A stretch of DNA of 19,523 nucleotides, taken from NCBI GenBank assembly GCA_021845555.1, contig JAJZVS010000017.1:1-19523 (forward strand). Direction: 5' to 3'. The position numbers and the translations under genes are program-made. This DNA is from Pseudomonadota bacterium. GTDB taxonomy: Bacteria; Pseudomonadota; Alphaproteobacteria; Acetobacterales; Acetobacteraceae. The notes under the pieces were generated by a model that saw only the letters and a list, made by a program, of their open reading frames with translations, searched no databases and was not told the DNA's origin. Below, piece after piece: positions 1-7,307 of this stretch; position 1 is the first letter of the stretch, and the number at the start of each line of letters is the position of its first letter.

Positions 1-1029
1 CTTCTCCTCGATCACCAGCAGGGCGCGCTTGCCGCGGGCGAAGGCGCGCAGCCCCTCGGCTTCCAACGGCCAGGAGAGGCCGACCTTGTAGAGCGCGAGC
101 TGTGGGTGGGATTCGAGACCGAGCCGGCGCAGCGCGTGCATCGTATCGGCATGCGCGCGCCCGACAGTGACGAGCCCGATCGGCGCGTCGGCGGCGCCGA
201 AGATCAGCCGGTCGAACGGATTGGCGCGCACCCAGGCGAGCGCGGCCGGCAGCCGGTCTTCCATCACCCGCCGTTCCAGCTCGGCGCGGTCGGCGGGGAA
301 ACTGAGGCGCGGGTCGTAGCCGATGGGATGGGCCGGCAGCGCGAAATCGGGCATGGCGAAGCGGCGCTCGGCCGGGACCAGCACGGTGGCGGCCTGCTCG
401 GCGGTTTCGGCGGTGGTCTTGAGCGCGGTCCACAGCCCGGCGAAGCGCGACAGCGCGATCCCGGCCAGGCCGAAATCCAGGATGTCCTGCACCGAGGCCG
501 GGTTCAGGATCGGCATCATCACGCCTTCGAAGACGTGCTCGGTCTGGTGCGGGTAGGTGGAGGATTGCGCGCCGTGATCGTCCCCCGCCACCGCCAGCAC
601 GCCGCCGAGGCGGTGGGTGCCGAGCATGTTGGCGCAGCGGAACGCGTCGCCCGAGCGATCGACCCCGGGACCCTTGCCGTACCAGACGCCGAACACGCCA
701 TCGACACGCGCGCCGGGGAAGGCGTCCAGCTGCTGGGTACCCCAGATCATGGTCGCGGCCATGTCCTCGTTCAGCCCGGGCTGGAAGCGGATGTCGTGCG
801 CGGTGAGCAGCTTCTGGCGGCGCCAGAGCTCGAGATCGAACCCGCCGAGCGGGGAGCCGCGGTAGCCGGAGACGAGGCCGCCGGTGCGGTGCCCGGCAGC
901 GCGGTCGAGTCTCGCCTGTTCCAGCAGCAGCCGCACCAGCGCCTGCACGCCCGAGAGCAGCACCGGCGTGTCCAGTTCGACGAACCGGCTTTCCAGCGTG
1001 ATGTTGGCGCGTGCCGGACCGATATCCAT
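1..1029 (-). CDS. Indolepyruvate ferredoxin oxidoreductase, N-terminal part (runs off left edge)
   Basis: The enzyme oxidatively decarboxylates arylpyruvates (indolepyruvate, phenylpyruvate) to aryl-acetyl-CoA with ferredoxin reduction, in the cytoplasm. The frame is open for 343 codons to the window edge, so the C-terminus is missing. Seen here: the N-terminal TPP-enzyme (pyrimidine-binding) region with SGYRGSPLGGFD (about residues 54-65), RFQPGLNEDMAATMIWGTQQ, VFGVWYGKGPGVDRSGD and AGDDHGAQSSTYPHQTEH, a run typical of the long fused alpha-gamma IorA-type proteins (about 1150 aa) of alpha- and betaproteobacteria. The start was chosen at 1029 because AGGGGGAT lies just upstream; an in-frame ATG at 1050 would add seven residues. 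Whether the usual gamma domain follows cannot be seen. The minus-strand neighbour upstream, an efflux pump gene, is separated by about 180 bp, so co-transcription is uncertain. Confidence 0.93.
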   Translation of the reverse strand, partial: MDIGPARANITLESRFVELDTPVLLSGVQALVRLLLEQARLDRAAGHRTGGLVSGYRGSPLGGFDLELWRRQKLLTAHDIRFQPGLNEDMAATMIWGTQQLDAFPGARVDGVFGVWYGKGPGVDRSGDAFRCANMLGTHRLGGVLAVAGDDHGAQSSTYPHQTEHVFEGVMMPILNPASVQDILDFGLAGIALSRFAGLWTALKTTAETAEQAATVLVPAERRFAMPDFALPAHPIGYDPRLSFPADRAELERRVMEDRLPAALAWVRANPFDRLIFGAADAPIGLVTVGRAHADTMHALRRLGLESHPQLALYKVGLSWPLEAEGLRAFARGKRALLVIEEK

Positions 1030-1228
1030 GGACCATCCCCCTGGGGTCATCCCCCTGCCGCAATCCCGAGCGGCCAGATGTGGAACATGGGATGGGTTGG
1101 CCCCCGCTGCCAAGCGCCGTGACGGGGGGCGACGCAGTTCGCCAGATTCGTCACGATGCTGCGGTGCACTCGCGGGGGATTCGGTCCGGCCGGGGCAGCG
1201 GGGCCGGAAGAAACTTGCGGTGGTCCGG

Positions 1229-2782
1229 CTAGTCCATCGCCGCGTGCGTCTCCACCGGCACGCCGATCCGGCGCGGGCGGCGCATCACGAACAGCAGCAG
1301 GATCGCCGGCATGGTGGTGAAGATCAGCATCTTGTAGTCGTCGGCATAGGCAACGATCTGCGCCTGCCGGTCGATGATGCGCGCCAGCAGCGCCGCGCCG
1401 GGGCGGTGCGCCGGATCGAGCGCGGGATAGGCCGCCAGCGCACGGTTGAACGGGGTGACCGCGGCGCCGATGATCGCGTGCAGCGCCTGCGTGTTGCGCG
1501 CCAGCACCGAGGCGGTGATGGACACGCCGATCGCCGCGCCGATGTTGCGGAACAGGCTGAACACCGCCGCGCCCTCGGTGCGCAAGGCCGGCTCCAGCGT
1601 GGCGAAGGCCAGCACCTGCAAGGGGGTGAAGAACAACCCGAGCCCGGCGCCCTGGACGATGATGGCGGTGATGATTTCCCGTTCCGACACGTCCGGCGTC
1701 CAGCCGGTCATGATCCAGAACGACCAGCACATCAGCAGCAGCCCGGTGCCCACCAGCAGCCGGGGATCGATCCGCTGCGCCAGCCGGCCGCTGACGATGA
1801 GGGTGGCGAAATTGCCGATCCCGCGCGGCGCCATCACCAGCCCCGCCGTCGCCACCGGGTAGTTGCCGAGGATCTGCAGCCACGGCGCCATCAGCGACAT
1901 GGTGGAGACCAGCACGGTGCCGGCGGCGAACATCATCACCGCGCCGGCGGCGAAATTGACGTCGCGGAACAGGCTCGGGCGGATCAGCGGACGGCGGGCC
2001 GAGAGCATGTGCACGACGAACAGGTAAAGCCCCAGCCCGGCCAGCACCGCCTCCACCACGATCTCGCGGGCGGAGAACCAGTCGAGCTCCTGGCCGCGGT
2101 CGAGCACCAGTTGCAGTGCGCCGATGCCGATGCCGAGCGCGGCGAAGCCCACCCAGTCGAAGCGCATCGGGCCCGATCCGCGCTCGTCCGGCATGAAGGT
2201 GAGCAGGCCCAGGGTGGCGAACAGGCCGAACGGCAGGTTGATGTAGAAGACGTAGCGCCAGCTGTAGAAATCGGTCAGGTAGCCGCCCAGCGTGGGGCCC
2301 AGGATCGGGCCGATCATCACCCCCATGCCCCAGATCGCCATCGCGAAGGCGCGCCGCTCCGGCGGGTAGATATCGAGCAGCGTGGATTGCGACAGCGGCA
2401 CCAGCGCGGCGCCGCACACGCCCTGAAACAGCCGGAAGGCGACGATCTGCGTCAGCGTCTGCGCCGCGCCGCACATCATCGAGGCGATGGTGAAGCCGAT
2501 CAGGCAGGCGATGAACAGGTGCTTGCGGCCGAACCGCGCGGCGAGCCAGCCGACCGGCGCGGTCATGATCGCCGCGGCGATGATGTAGGAGGTCAGGACC
2601 CAGGTGATCTCGTCGAAACTCGCCGAGAAGCTGCCCTGCATATAGGGCAGCGCCACATTGGCGATGGTCTGGTCGAGCGCCTGCATCAGGGTGGCGCCGA
2701 TGATGCAGGCGGTGATCATGGCGCGGTGCGGTACCCGGTCCGACGCCAGGACCGGGCCTTGGGTGCGCGTCGCGGCGGTCAT
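1229..2782 (-). CDS. DHA2-family MFS multidrug efflux transporter (EmrB/QacA type)
   Basis: This is a 517-residue inner-membrane proton-drug antiporter of the 14-transmembrane DHA2 family. The N-terminus carries the family pattern ALDQTIANVALPYMQGSF in TM1, then WVLTSYIIAAAIMTAPVGWLAARFGRK (TM2 and motif A), RLFQGVCGAALVPLSQS (motif B region) and GPILGPTLGGYL (motif C), which marks antiporters. The length fits EmrB (about 510 aa). No EmrA membrane-fusion gene or TolC-like gene lies on either side, so partner proteins must be encoded elsewhere or the pump acts alone. The upstream sequence has no clear Shine-Dalgarno. The start is the first ATG compatible with the EmrB N-terminus. The substrate cannot be told from sequence. 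Confidence 0.93.
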   Translation of the reverse strand: MTAATRTQGPVLASDRVPHRAMITACIIGATLMQALDQTIANVALPYMQGSFSASFDEITWVLTSYIIAAAIMTAPVGWLAARFGRKHLFIACLIGFTIASMMCGAAQTLTQIVAFRLFQGVCGAALVPLSQSTLLDIYPPERRAFAMAIWGMGVMIGPILGPTLGGYLTDFYSWRYVFYINLPFGLFATLGLLTFMPDERGSGPMRFDWVGFAALGIGIGALQLVLDRGQELDWFSAREIVVEAVLAGLGLYLFVVHMLSARRPLIRPSLFRDVNFAAGAVMMFAAGTVLVSTMSLMAPWLQILGNYPVATAGLVMAPRGIGNFATLIVSGRLAQRIDPRLLVGTGLLLMCWSFWIMTGWTPDVSEREIITAIIVQGAGLGLFFTPLQVLAFATLEPALRTEGAAVFSLFRNIGAAIGVSITASVLARNTQALHAIIGAAVTPFNRALAAYPALDPAHRPGAALLARIIDRQAQIVAYADDYKMLIFTTMPAILLLFVMRRPRRIGVPVETHAAMD

Positions 2783-3170
2783 CGGGCCGCGCAGGGCTCA
2801 GGCGGGATCATCACGGTTTCCATCAGGCGAGGCCCATCGCGGGCATGCGGTCGGGAGCGGGGACAGGGGCCCATGCGGCGGCGCGGTGCCCCCTCCGGCC
2901 GGTCTCGGCCGGGCGGACACTGCGGGATCGGTCGGGGCCGATCAAGCGGCGATGACGCGGGCTTGCCCGGCGCTGCACGCAAGGGAAGGCCGGTCGCGTT
3001 GCCCCGATGGCGCAGCCCGCGCGCAGGGCAATCGGGTGAAGGCCGCTTCCTCTTCACCTCTCCCGCGCAGCGGGAGAGGTGACGGCGCGTGGCGCTGCAC
3101 CTGATTGCCCCGCCCCCCGATCATCCCCCCCCTCTGGTCAGCCCGCCGCGGCGGCTGATACATCGGTCGG
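2783..3170. other. Non-coding stretch between divergent efflux gene and catabolic cluster
   Basis: These 388 bp separate two divergently oriented transcription units. Short open frames cross it on both strands, but their codon usage and composition look like GC-rich noise and none has homology I recognise. It holds several inverted repeats: CCGGCC/GGCCGG at 2895-2912, GATCGG/CCGATC at 2926-2943, and the larger nested element at 3026-3110. Promoters for both neighbours should lie here, but I see no convincing -35/-10 pair. Confidence 0.6.
3026..3110. repeat. Nested inverted repeat (REP/MITE-like palindromic element)
   Basis: The outer arms are GGGCAATCGGGTG at 3026-3038 and CACCTGATTGCCC at 3098-3110, complementary at 12 of 13 positions. 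Inside lies a perfect 13-bp hairpin, TCACCTCTCCCGC at 3054-3066 and GCGGGAGAGGTGA at 3070-3082, with the 3-nt loop GCA. A degenerate copy of the inner hairpin occurs inside midA (13100-13123). No run of T follows, so a classical intrinsic terminator is unlikely. That it is a dispersed extragenic palindrome is inference. Confidence 0.6.
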
Positions 3171-4172
3171 ATGAACATCTCGATCCTGGGCGGCGGGGGC
3201 TTCCTCGGCCGCAAGCTTGCGGCGGAACTGGCGCGGCGTGGCCGGCTCGGGGCGACGCCGATCACCGGCCTCACGCTGTTCGACATCGCCGCGCCGCCGG
3301 CGCCGCCCGGCGCCGCGTTTCCGGTGCGCGCCATTGCCGGCGACCTCGCCGCGCTGCCGGAGGCGGCGATCCCGCCCGGCACCGGCGCGGTGTTCCATCT
3401 CGCCGCCGTGGTCAGCGCGCAGGCGGAGGCGGATTACGCGCTCGGCATGCGCGTCAACCTGCACGGCACGCTGCAGGTGATCGACGCCTGCCGCCGGCTG
3501 CGCGAGAGCGCGCCCGCCGCCGCGCCGCCGCGCGTGGTGTTCACGTCTTCGGTGGCGAGCTTCAGCGGCGGGCAGGGCGCCTCTCTGCCCGACGACGCGC
3601 GCCAGGTGCCCGCCAACAGCTACGGGGCGGAGAAGGCGGCGGCCGAACTGCTGCTGGGCGATGCCTCCCGGCGCGGCTACCTCGATGCGGTTTCATTGCG
3701 ACTTCCTACCATCGTGGTGCGGCCGGGGCGGCCGAACCGGGCGGCGTCGAGCTTCTTCTCGGCCATTATCCGCGAGCCGCTGCTGGGGCTGCCGGCGGAG
3801 CTGCCGGTGGCGGAGGATTTCGCCGCCTGGCTGGCCAGCCCGCGCCGGGCGGTCGATTGGCTGCTGCATGCCGCGGCGATGGACGGCGCACCGCTCGGCC
3901 TCGATCGCGGCGTGAACCCGCCGGGGCTGCGCATGACGGTGGGCGGGATGCTGGCGGCGCTGGAAGCGGTGCGGCCAGGTGCGTCGGCGCTGGTGACGCG
4001 GGTCCCGGACCCCGAGATCGCCGCCATCGTCGGCACCTGGCCGGCGGGCTTTGCGCCGGTGCGCGCCCCCGCGCTTGGTTTCGCGGCGCATGAGGGCTTC
4101 GAGGACGTGGTGCGCGCCTTCATCGCCGACGATCTGGCGGCCACCCGCGCCGAGCGCGGGCTGGCGCCATGA
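3171..4172 (+). CDS. DenD-like NAD-dependent epimerase/dehydrogenase (D-erythronate dehydrogenase type)
   Basis: This is a 333-residue extended short-chain dehydrogenase, cytoplasmic. The N-terminal Rossmann motif is GGGGFLG (residues 7-13). FHLAAVVSAQAEADY, FTSSVASFSG and the catalytic YGAEK (Tyr151, Lys155) follow in the usual order, and LRLPTIVVRPGRPNRAASSF is a stretch I associate with DenD, which oxidises D-erythronate to 2-oxo-tetronate. The OtnK kinase and OtnC/OtnI partners of the known erythronate pathway are absent nearby; instead a CoA-ligase-like pair follows, so the substrate may differ. Its stop overlaps an out-of-frame ATG, and the next gene begins 17 bp downstream, consistent with an operon. 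The Shine-Dalgarno is weak. The family assignment is firm, the precise substrate is not. Confidence 0.82.
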   Translation: MNISILGGGGFLGRKLAAELARRGRLGATPITGLTLFDIAAPPAPPGAAFPVRAIAGDLAALPEAAIPPGTGAVFHLAAVVSAQAEADYALGMRVNLHGTLQVIDACRRLRESAPAAAPPRVVFTSSVASFSGGQGASLPDDARQVPANSYGAEKAAAELLLGDASRRGYLDAVSLRLPTIVVRPGRPNRAASSFFSAIIREPLLGLPAELPVAEDFAAWLASPRRAVDWLLHAAAMDGAPLGLDRGVNPPGLRMTVGGMLAALEAVRPGASALVTRVPDPEIAAIVGTWPAGFAPVRAPALGFAAHEGFEDVVRAFIADDLAATRAERGLAP

Positions 4173-4188
4173 AGGCGGCGCGGCGGCG

Positions 4189-5298
4189 ATGCTGCTGATC
4201 GAAGCGGACGGCAAGGCGCTGTTCGCCGCCGGCGGGATCGCGGTGCCGGCCGGCATCCTGGCCACCTCGGCCGATCCGCCGTCGCTGCCGGGCGCCGGCC
4301 CCTGGATCGTCAAGGCGCAGCTTCCCGCCGGCGGGCGCGGCAAGGCCGGGCTGGTGCGCCGTTGCGCCTCCGCGGCGGAGGTCGCCGCGGCGCTGCGCGC
4401 GATGCTTGGCGCCACCCACAAGGGCCATCGCGTCGGCGCCTGCCTGATCGAGTCCGAAGTGACCGGGGTGGAGCACTACCTGGCGCTGATGCTCGATCCG
4501 GCGCGCTATGGGGTGCGGCTGATCCATCTGGCCGAAGGGGGGGTGGACGTAGAGCAGGCCGGGGCCGGGCAGGGGGTGCTGTGCGCGCCGGACGTCGCTT
4601 CCATCGACGCCGCGATCGCGGCCGCCATCGCCGCGCCGGCGGTGGCGGCCGCGGCACGCGCGCTCGGGCGGATGCTGCTGGCACGGGATCTGATGCTGGC
4701 GGAGATCAATCCGCTGTTCGTGACGGACACGCAAGCGGTGGCGGGCGACGCCAAGGTGGTGGTCGATCTGAACGCGCTCGATCGCCAGCCCGAGGTCGCG
4801 CGGCTGATCGAGGCGCGGCCGGAGGCCTATGCCGACGCGCACCGCAAGCTGCACGCCGGGTTCGACTATGTGGAGATCGATCCCGATGGGCAGATCGGCC
4901 TGCTCACCACCGGGGCGGGGCTGTCGATGATGCTGATCGACGAGCTTACCGCGCGCGGCGCCCGCCCGCTCAATTTCTGCGACATCCGCACGTCCATGCT
5001 GCGCGGTTCGCCGGAGCGGATCGTTGCCGCGCTGGGCTGGATGGCGGCGCGGCCGAGCCTGCGCGTGGTGCTGGTGAACATCTTCGCCGGCATCACCGAT
5101 CTGGCGGAGTTCGCCGGGCTGCTGGCCGATGCGCTCGCGCAATCGCCGGGCCTGCGCGTGCCGGTGGTGGCGCGGCTGATCGGGCGCGGGGCGGAGGCGG
5201 CGCGGCAGGTGCTGGGCGAACGCGCGCCGGGCGTGGCGGTGGAGGACGATCTGGACGCCGCGCTCGCCCTGGTGGCGGCGGCGGTGCGCGCGCCATGA
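4189..5298 (+). CDS. ATP-grasp acyl-CoA ligase beta subunit, divergent SucC paralogue
   Basis: The 369-residue protein follows the SucC layout: an N-terminal ATP-grasp domain with WIVKAQLPAGGRGKAG (residues 39-54), HLAEGGVDVEQ (113-123) and the metal-binding AEINPL (171-176), then a C-terminal CoA-ligase domain with LTTGAGLSMMLID and VNIFAGITD. It should bind ATP and, with the next gene product, form an acyl-CoA from a carboxylate. It is not a standard succinyl-CoA synthetase: the usual NFLDVGGGA loop reads NFCDIRTSMLRGSPERI (262-278), and NIFGGIVRCD reads NIFAGITDLA. These are regions near the substrate and phosphate sites, so a different acid is likely (inference). The ATG at 4189 has GAAGG about 13 nt upstream. 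Its stop overlaps the start of the alpha subunit as ATGA. Confidence 0.85.
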   Translation: MLLIEADGKALFAAGGIAVPAGILATSADPPSLPGAGPWIVKAQLPAGGRGKAGLVRRCASAAEVAAALRAMLGATHKGHRVGACLIESEVTGVEHYLALMLDPARYGVRLIHLAEGGVDVEQAGAGQGVLCAPDVASIDAAIAAAIAAPAVAAAARALGRMLLARDLMLAEINPLFVTDTQAVAGDAKVVVDLNALDRQPEVARLIEARPEAYADAHRKLHAGFDYVEIDPDGQIGLLTTGAGLSMMLIDELTARGARPLNFCDIRTSMLRGSPERIVAALGWMAARPSLRVVLVNIFAGITDLAEFAGLLADALAQSPGLRVPVVARLIGRGAEAARQVLGERAPGVAVEDDLDAALALVAAAVRAP

Positions 5299-5390
5299 TC
5301 GCCGGGCTCTCACGCGCCACGATCGCCGGGCTCTCACGCGCCACGATCGCCGGGCTCTCTCACGCCACGATCGCCGGGCTCTCACGCGCC
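5295..5390 (+). repeat. Four tandem 24-bp in-frame repeats at the start of the SucD-like gene
   Basis: The copies lie at 5295-5318, 5319-5342, 5343-5366 and 5367-5390, with the core GATCGCCGGGCTCTCACG. Copy 1 differs from copies 2 and 4 only by T for C, which makes its ATG. Copy 3 has an extra CT and one CG fewer, keeping length and frame while changing Arg to His. Because the period is 24 bp, copy-number change would alter the N-terminus by eight residues without a frameshift. Confidence 0.95.
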
Positions 5391-6239
5391 ACGCCGGTGC
5401 TGGTGCAGGGCATCGCCGGGCGGATGGGGCGGACGCACGCGGCGCTGATGCGCGCGTATGGAACGAATATAGTTGCCGGCGTGGCGGTGGGCGCGCCGGG
5501 GCGGGAGATCGCCGGCGTGCCCGTGTTCGCCGATTGCGCGGCGGCGGTGGCGGCGACCGGCGCGGTCGTTTCGGTGGCGATGACCCCGCCGGCGGAGACG
5601 CTGGCCGCCGCGCTGGCGGCCTTCGCCGCCGGGATCGTGCTGCTGGTGACGGTGGCCGAGGGCGTGCCGGCGCAGGACGCGCTGCGGATCGGGCTTGCCG
5701 CGCGGGCCGCGGGGGCGGTGTGGATCGGTGCCTCCACGCCGGGGATGGCGATTCCCGGGCAGGTGAAGCTCGGCTTCCTGCCGGATGTGGCGCTGCGGCC
5801 GGGATCGTTCGGGCTGATGTCGAAATCCGGCACGCTGTCGTACGAAGTCGGCTGGCGGCTGGCCCGCGCCGGCCTGGGGCAGAGCCTGTGGGTGGGCGTC
5901 GGCGGCGATCCGGTGAAGGGAATGCGGTTCCCCGATCTGCTGCCGGTGTTCCTGGCCGATCCGCGCACCCGCGTGATCGTGCTGGTGGGCGAGGTGGGCG
6001 GCACCGAGGAAGAAGACTGCGCCGCGGCCTATGCCGCGCTCGGCGGGGACAAGCCGCTGTTCGCGCTGATCGCCGGGCAGGAGGCGAAGGAAGGCGTGGC
6101 GATGGGCCACGCGGGGGCGCTGGTGCATGGCGCGAGCGGCACCCTGGCCGAGAAGACGCGACGGCTGGAAGCGGCGGGGGCGCGCGTGTTTCCCTCGATC
6201 GAGGCGCTCGTGCAGGCGTGCGCCGCCGCGACGGACTGA
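5295..6239 (+). CDS. Acyl-CoA ligase alpha subunit, divergent SucD paralogue with repeat N-terminus
   Basis: The 314-residue protein is the CoA-binding, phosphohistidine-carrying partner of the preceding ATP-grasp subunit. After an odd N-terminus, residues 33-60 hold the CoA-binding start (TPVLVQGIAGRMGRTH, then YGTNIVAGVAVG). KSGTLSYE lies at 177-184, WVGVGGDPVKG near 200-210, and the catalytic histidine in MGHAGALVHG is His272. The hallmark GPNCPG of SucD is replaced by GASTPG (145-150), which argues against ordinary succinyl-CoA synthetase. The first 32 residues are four copies of an eight-residue unit (I-A-G-L-S-R/H-A preceded by M or T) that SucD proteins lack; true homology begins at about residue 33. 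The start overlaps the sucC-like stop as ATGA, so the two are translationally coupled. Confidence 0.85.
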   Translation: MIAGLSRATIAGLSRATIAGLSHATIAGLSRATPVLVQGIAGRMGRTHAALMRAYGTNIVAGVAVGAPGREIAGVPVFADCAAAVAATGAVVSVAMTPPAETLAAALAAFAAGIVLLVTVAEGVPAQDALRIGLAARAAGAVWIGASTPGMAIPGQVKLGFLPDVALRPGSFGLMSKSGTLSYEVGWRLARAGLGQSLWVGVGGDPVKGMRFPDLLPVFLADPRTRVIVLVGEVGGTEEEDCAAAYAALGGDKPLFALIAGQEAKEGVAMGHAGALVHGASGTLAEKTRRLEAAGARVFPSIEALVQACAAATD

Positions 6240-6381
6240 CTAAGCTGAAACCTGCCCCGTGCATCGCCGTCCCGGCCATGACGGGAGGGGCCGTGCCGGA
6301 CCGCGGTTTCATCCACGAAGGGTCGGCCCCGCCGGTGGCAACTGATACCGCAGAAGAAACCATACGCAAGGAAACGGACCA

Positions 6382-7302
6382 ATGACCGAAATGCGCACTA
6401 TCGCCACCGGCCTGGCTTTCCCCGAAGGCCCCGTCGCCATGGCCGACGGCACGGTCGTTCTGGTGGAGATCGAGCGCCAGACCGTCACCCGCGTCCACCC
6501 GGACGGGCGGACCGAGGTGATCGCGCGCCCCGGCGGCGGGCCCAACGGACTGGCGCTCGGCCCGGACGGCGCGTTCTACGTCTGCAACAACGGCGGCTTC
6601 GCCTGGCGGTTGGAGGCGGGGATGCTGCGCCCGGTCGCGCAGGCTTCGGACTACGCCGGCGGGCGGATCGAGCGGATCGATCCCGCCACCGGGGCCGTTT
6701 CGGTGCTGTACGACCGCTGCGGCGCGCATCCGCTGCGCGGCCCGAACGACATCGTGTTCGACCGGCACGGCGGGTTCTATTTCTCCGACCTCGGCAAGAC
6801 GCGGGCGCGGGACCGCGACCACGGCGGGCTCTACTACGCGCTGGCGGACGGCTCGAAGATCGTCGAGGTCGCCTATCCGATCCTCACCCCGAACGGCGTC
6901 GGCCTCTCCCCGGATGGCGGCGCGGTCTATGTGGCGGAGACCGAGACCGGGCGGCTCTGGGCGTTCGATCTGGAGGCGCCGGGGGTGGCGCGGAAGGCGC
7001 CGTTCCCCTCGCCGCATGGCGGGCGGCTGGTGGCGGGGCTGCCGGGCTACCAGCGGTTCGACAGCCTGGCGGTGGACGCGGCGGGGAACGTCTGCGTGGC
7101 CACGCTGATCACCGGCGCGATCAGCGTGATTTCCCCGCAGGGCGCGGTGCTGCGGCAGGTGATGACCGGCGATCCGATGACCACGAACATCTGTTTCGGC
7201 GGCAAGGACCGGCGCACCGCGTTCATCACGCTCTCGGGGCGCGGGGAACTGGTGGCGATGGACTGGCCGGAGGCGGGGCTGGCGCTGGCGCACGAGGGAT
7301 AG
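6382..7302 (+). CDS. SMP-30/gluconolactonase-family lactonase
   Basis: This is a 306-residue six-bladed beta-propeller of the SMP-30/gluconolactonase/LRE-like family, which hydrolyses sugar lactones with one bound divalent metal. The expected metal-site residues are visible: Glu15 in GLAFPEGP, Asn171 in TPNGVGLSPDGG and Asp227 in QRFDSLAVDAAGN, with the substrate-pocket Asn122-Asp123 in LRGPNDIVFD and Asn55 in GGGPNGLALG. No signal peptide is seen, so it is cytoplasmic. AAGGA stands 9 nt before the ATG. A 142-bp gap separates it from the SucD-like gene, wider than other gaps in the cluster, so an internal promoter is possible. It probably opens a lactone made by, or fed into, the neighbouring dehydrogenase pathway (inference); the specific lactone is unknown. 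Confidence 0.88.
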   Translation: MTEMRTIATGLAFPEGPVAMADGTVVLVEIERQTVTRVHPDGRTEVIARPGGGPNGLALGPDGAFYVCNNGGFAWRLEAGMLRPVAQASDYAGGRIERIDPATGAVSVLYDRCGAHPLRGPNDIVFDRHGGFYFSDLGKTRARDRDHGGLYYALADGSKIVEVAYPILTPNGVGLSPDGGAVYVAETETGRLWAFDLEAPGVARKAPFPSPHGGRLVAGLPGYQRFDSLAVDAAGNVCVATLITGAISVISPQGAVLRQVMTGDPMTTNICFGGKDRRTAFITLSGRGELVAMDWPEAGLALAHEG

Positions 7303-7307
7303 GACCG

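Noticed and set aside
106..1122. 338-codon plus-strand frame at the left edge
   Set aside because: It is the shadow of the indolepyruvate oxidoreductase gene, whose motifs are unambiguous on the minus strand.
2779..3057. 92-codon minus-strand frame just upstream of the efflux gene, overlapping its start as ATGA
   Set aside because: Composition is Pro/Arg-rich noise, there is no homology I recognise, and it crosses several inverted repeats.
884..3082. Very long plus-strand open frame (732 codons) opposite the efflux gene
   Set aside because: It is the antisense shadow of the MFS gene in GC-rich DNA. The product is Arg/Gly/His/Gln-rich low complexity with no recognisable domain.
3054..3082. 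Intrinsic transcription terminator
   Set aside because: The stem is strong, but no T-run follows on either strand, and it stands between divergent genes where no terminator is needed.
4189..6239. TCA-cycle succinyl-CoA synthetase sucCD
   Set aside because: Key loops (NFLDVGGGA, GPNCPG) are replaced and the neighbours are sugar-acid enzymes, not mdh or sucAB. The pair is therefore called a paralogue with no gene symbol.
4120..7293. Minus-strand open frame of 1057 codons across the catabolic cluster
   Set aside because: It lies opposite four well-supported genes and its product is an Arg/Pro/Ala/His-rich shadow; long stop-free antisense frames are expected at this GC content.
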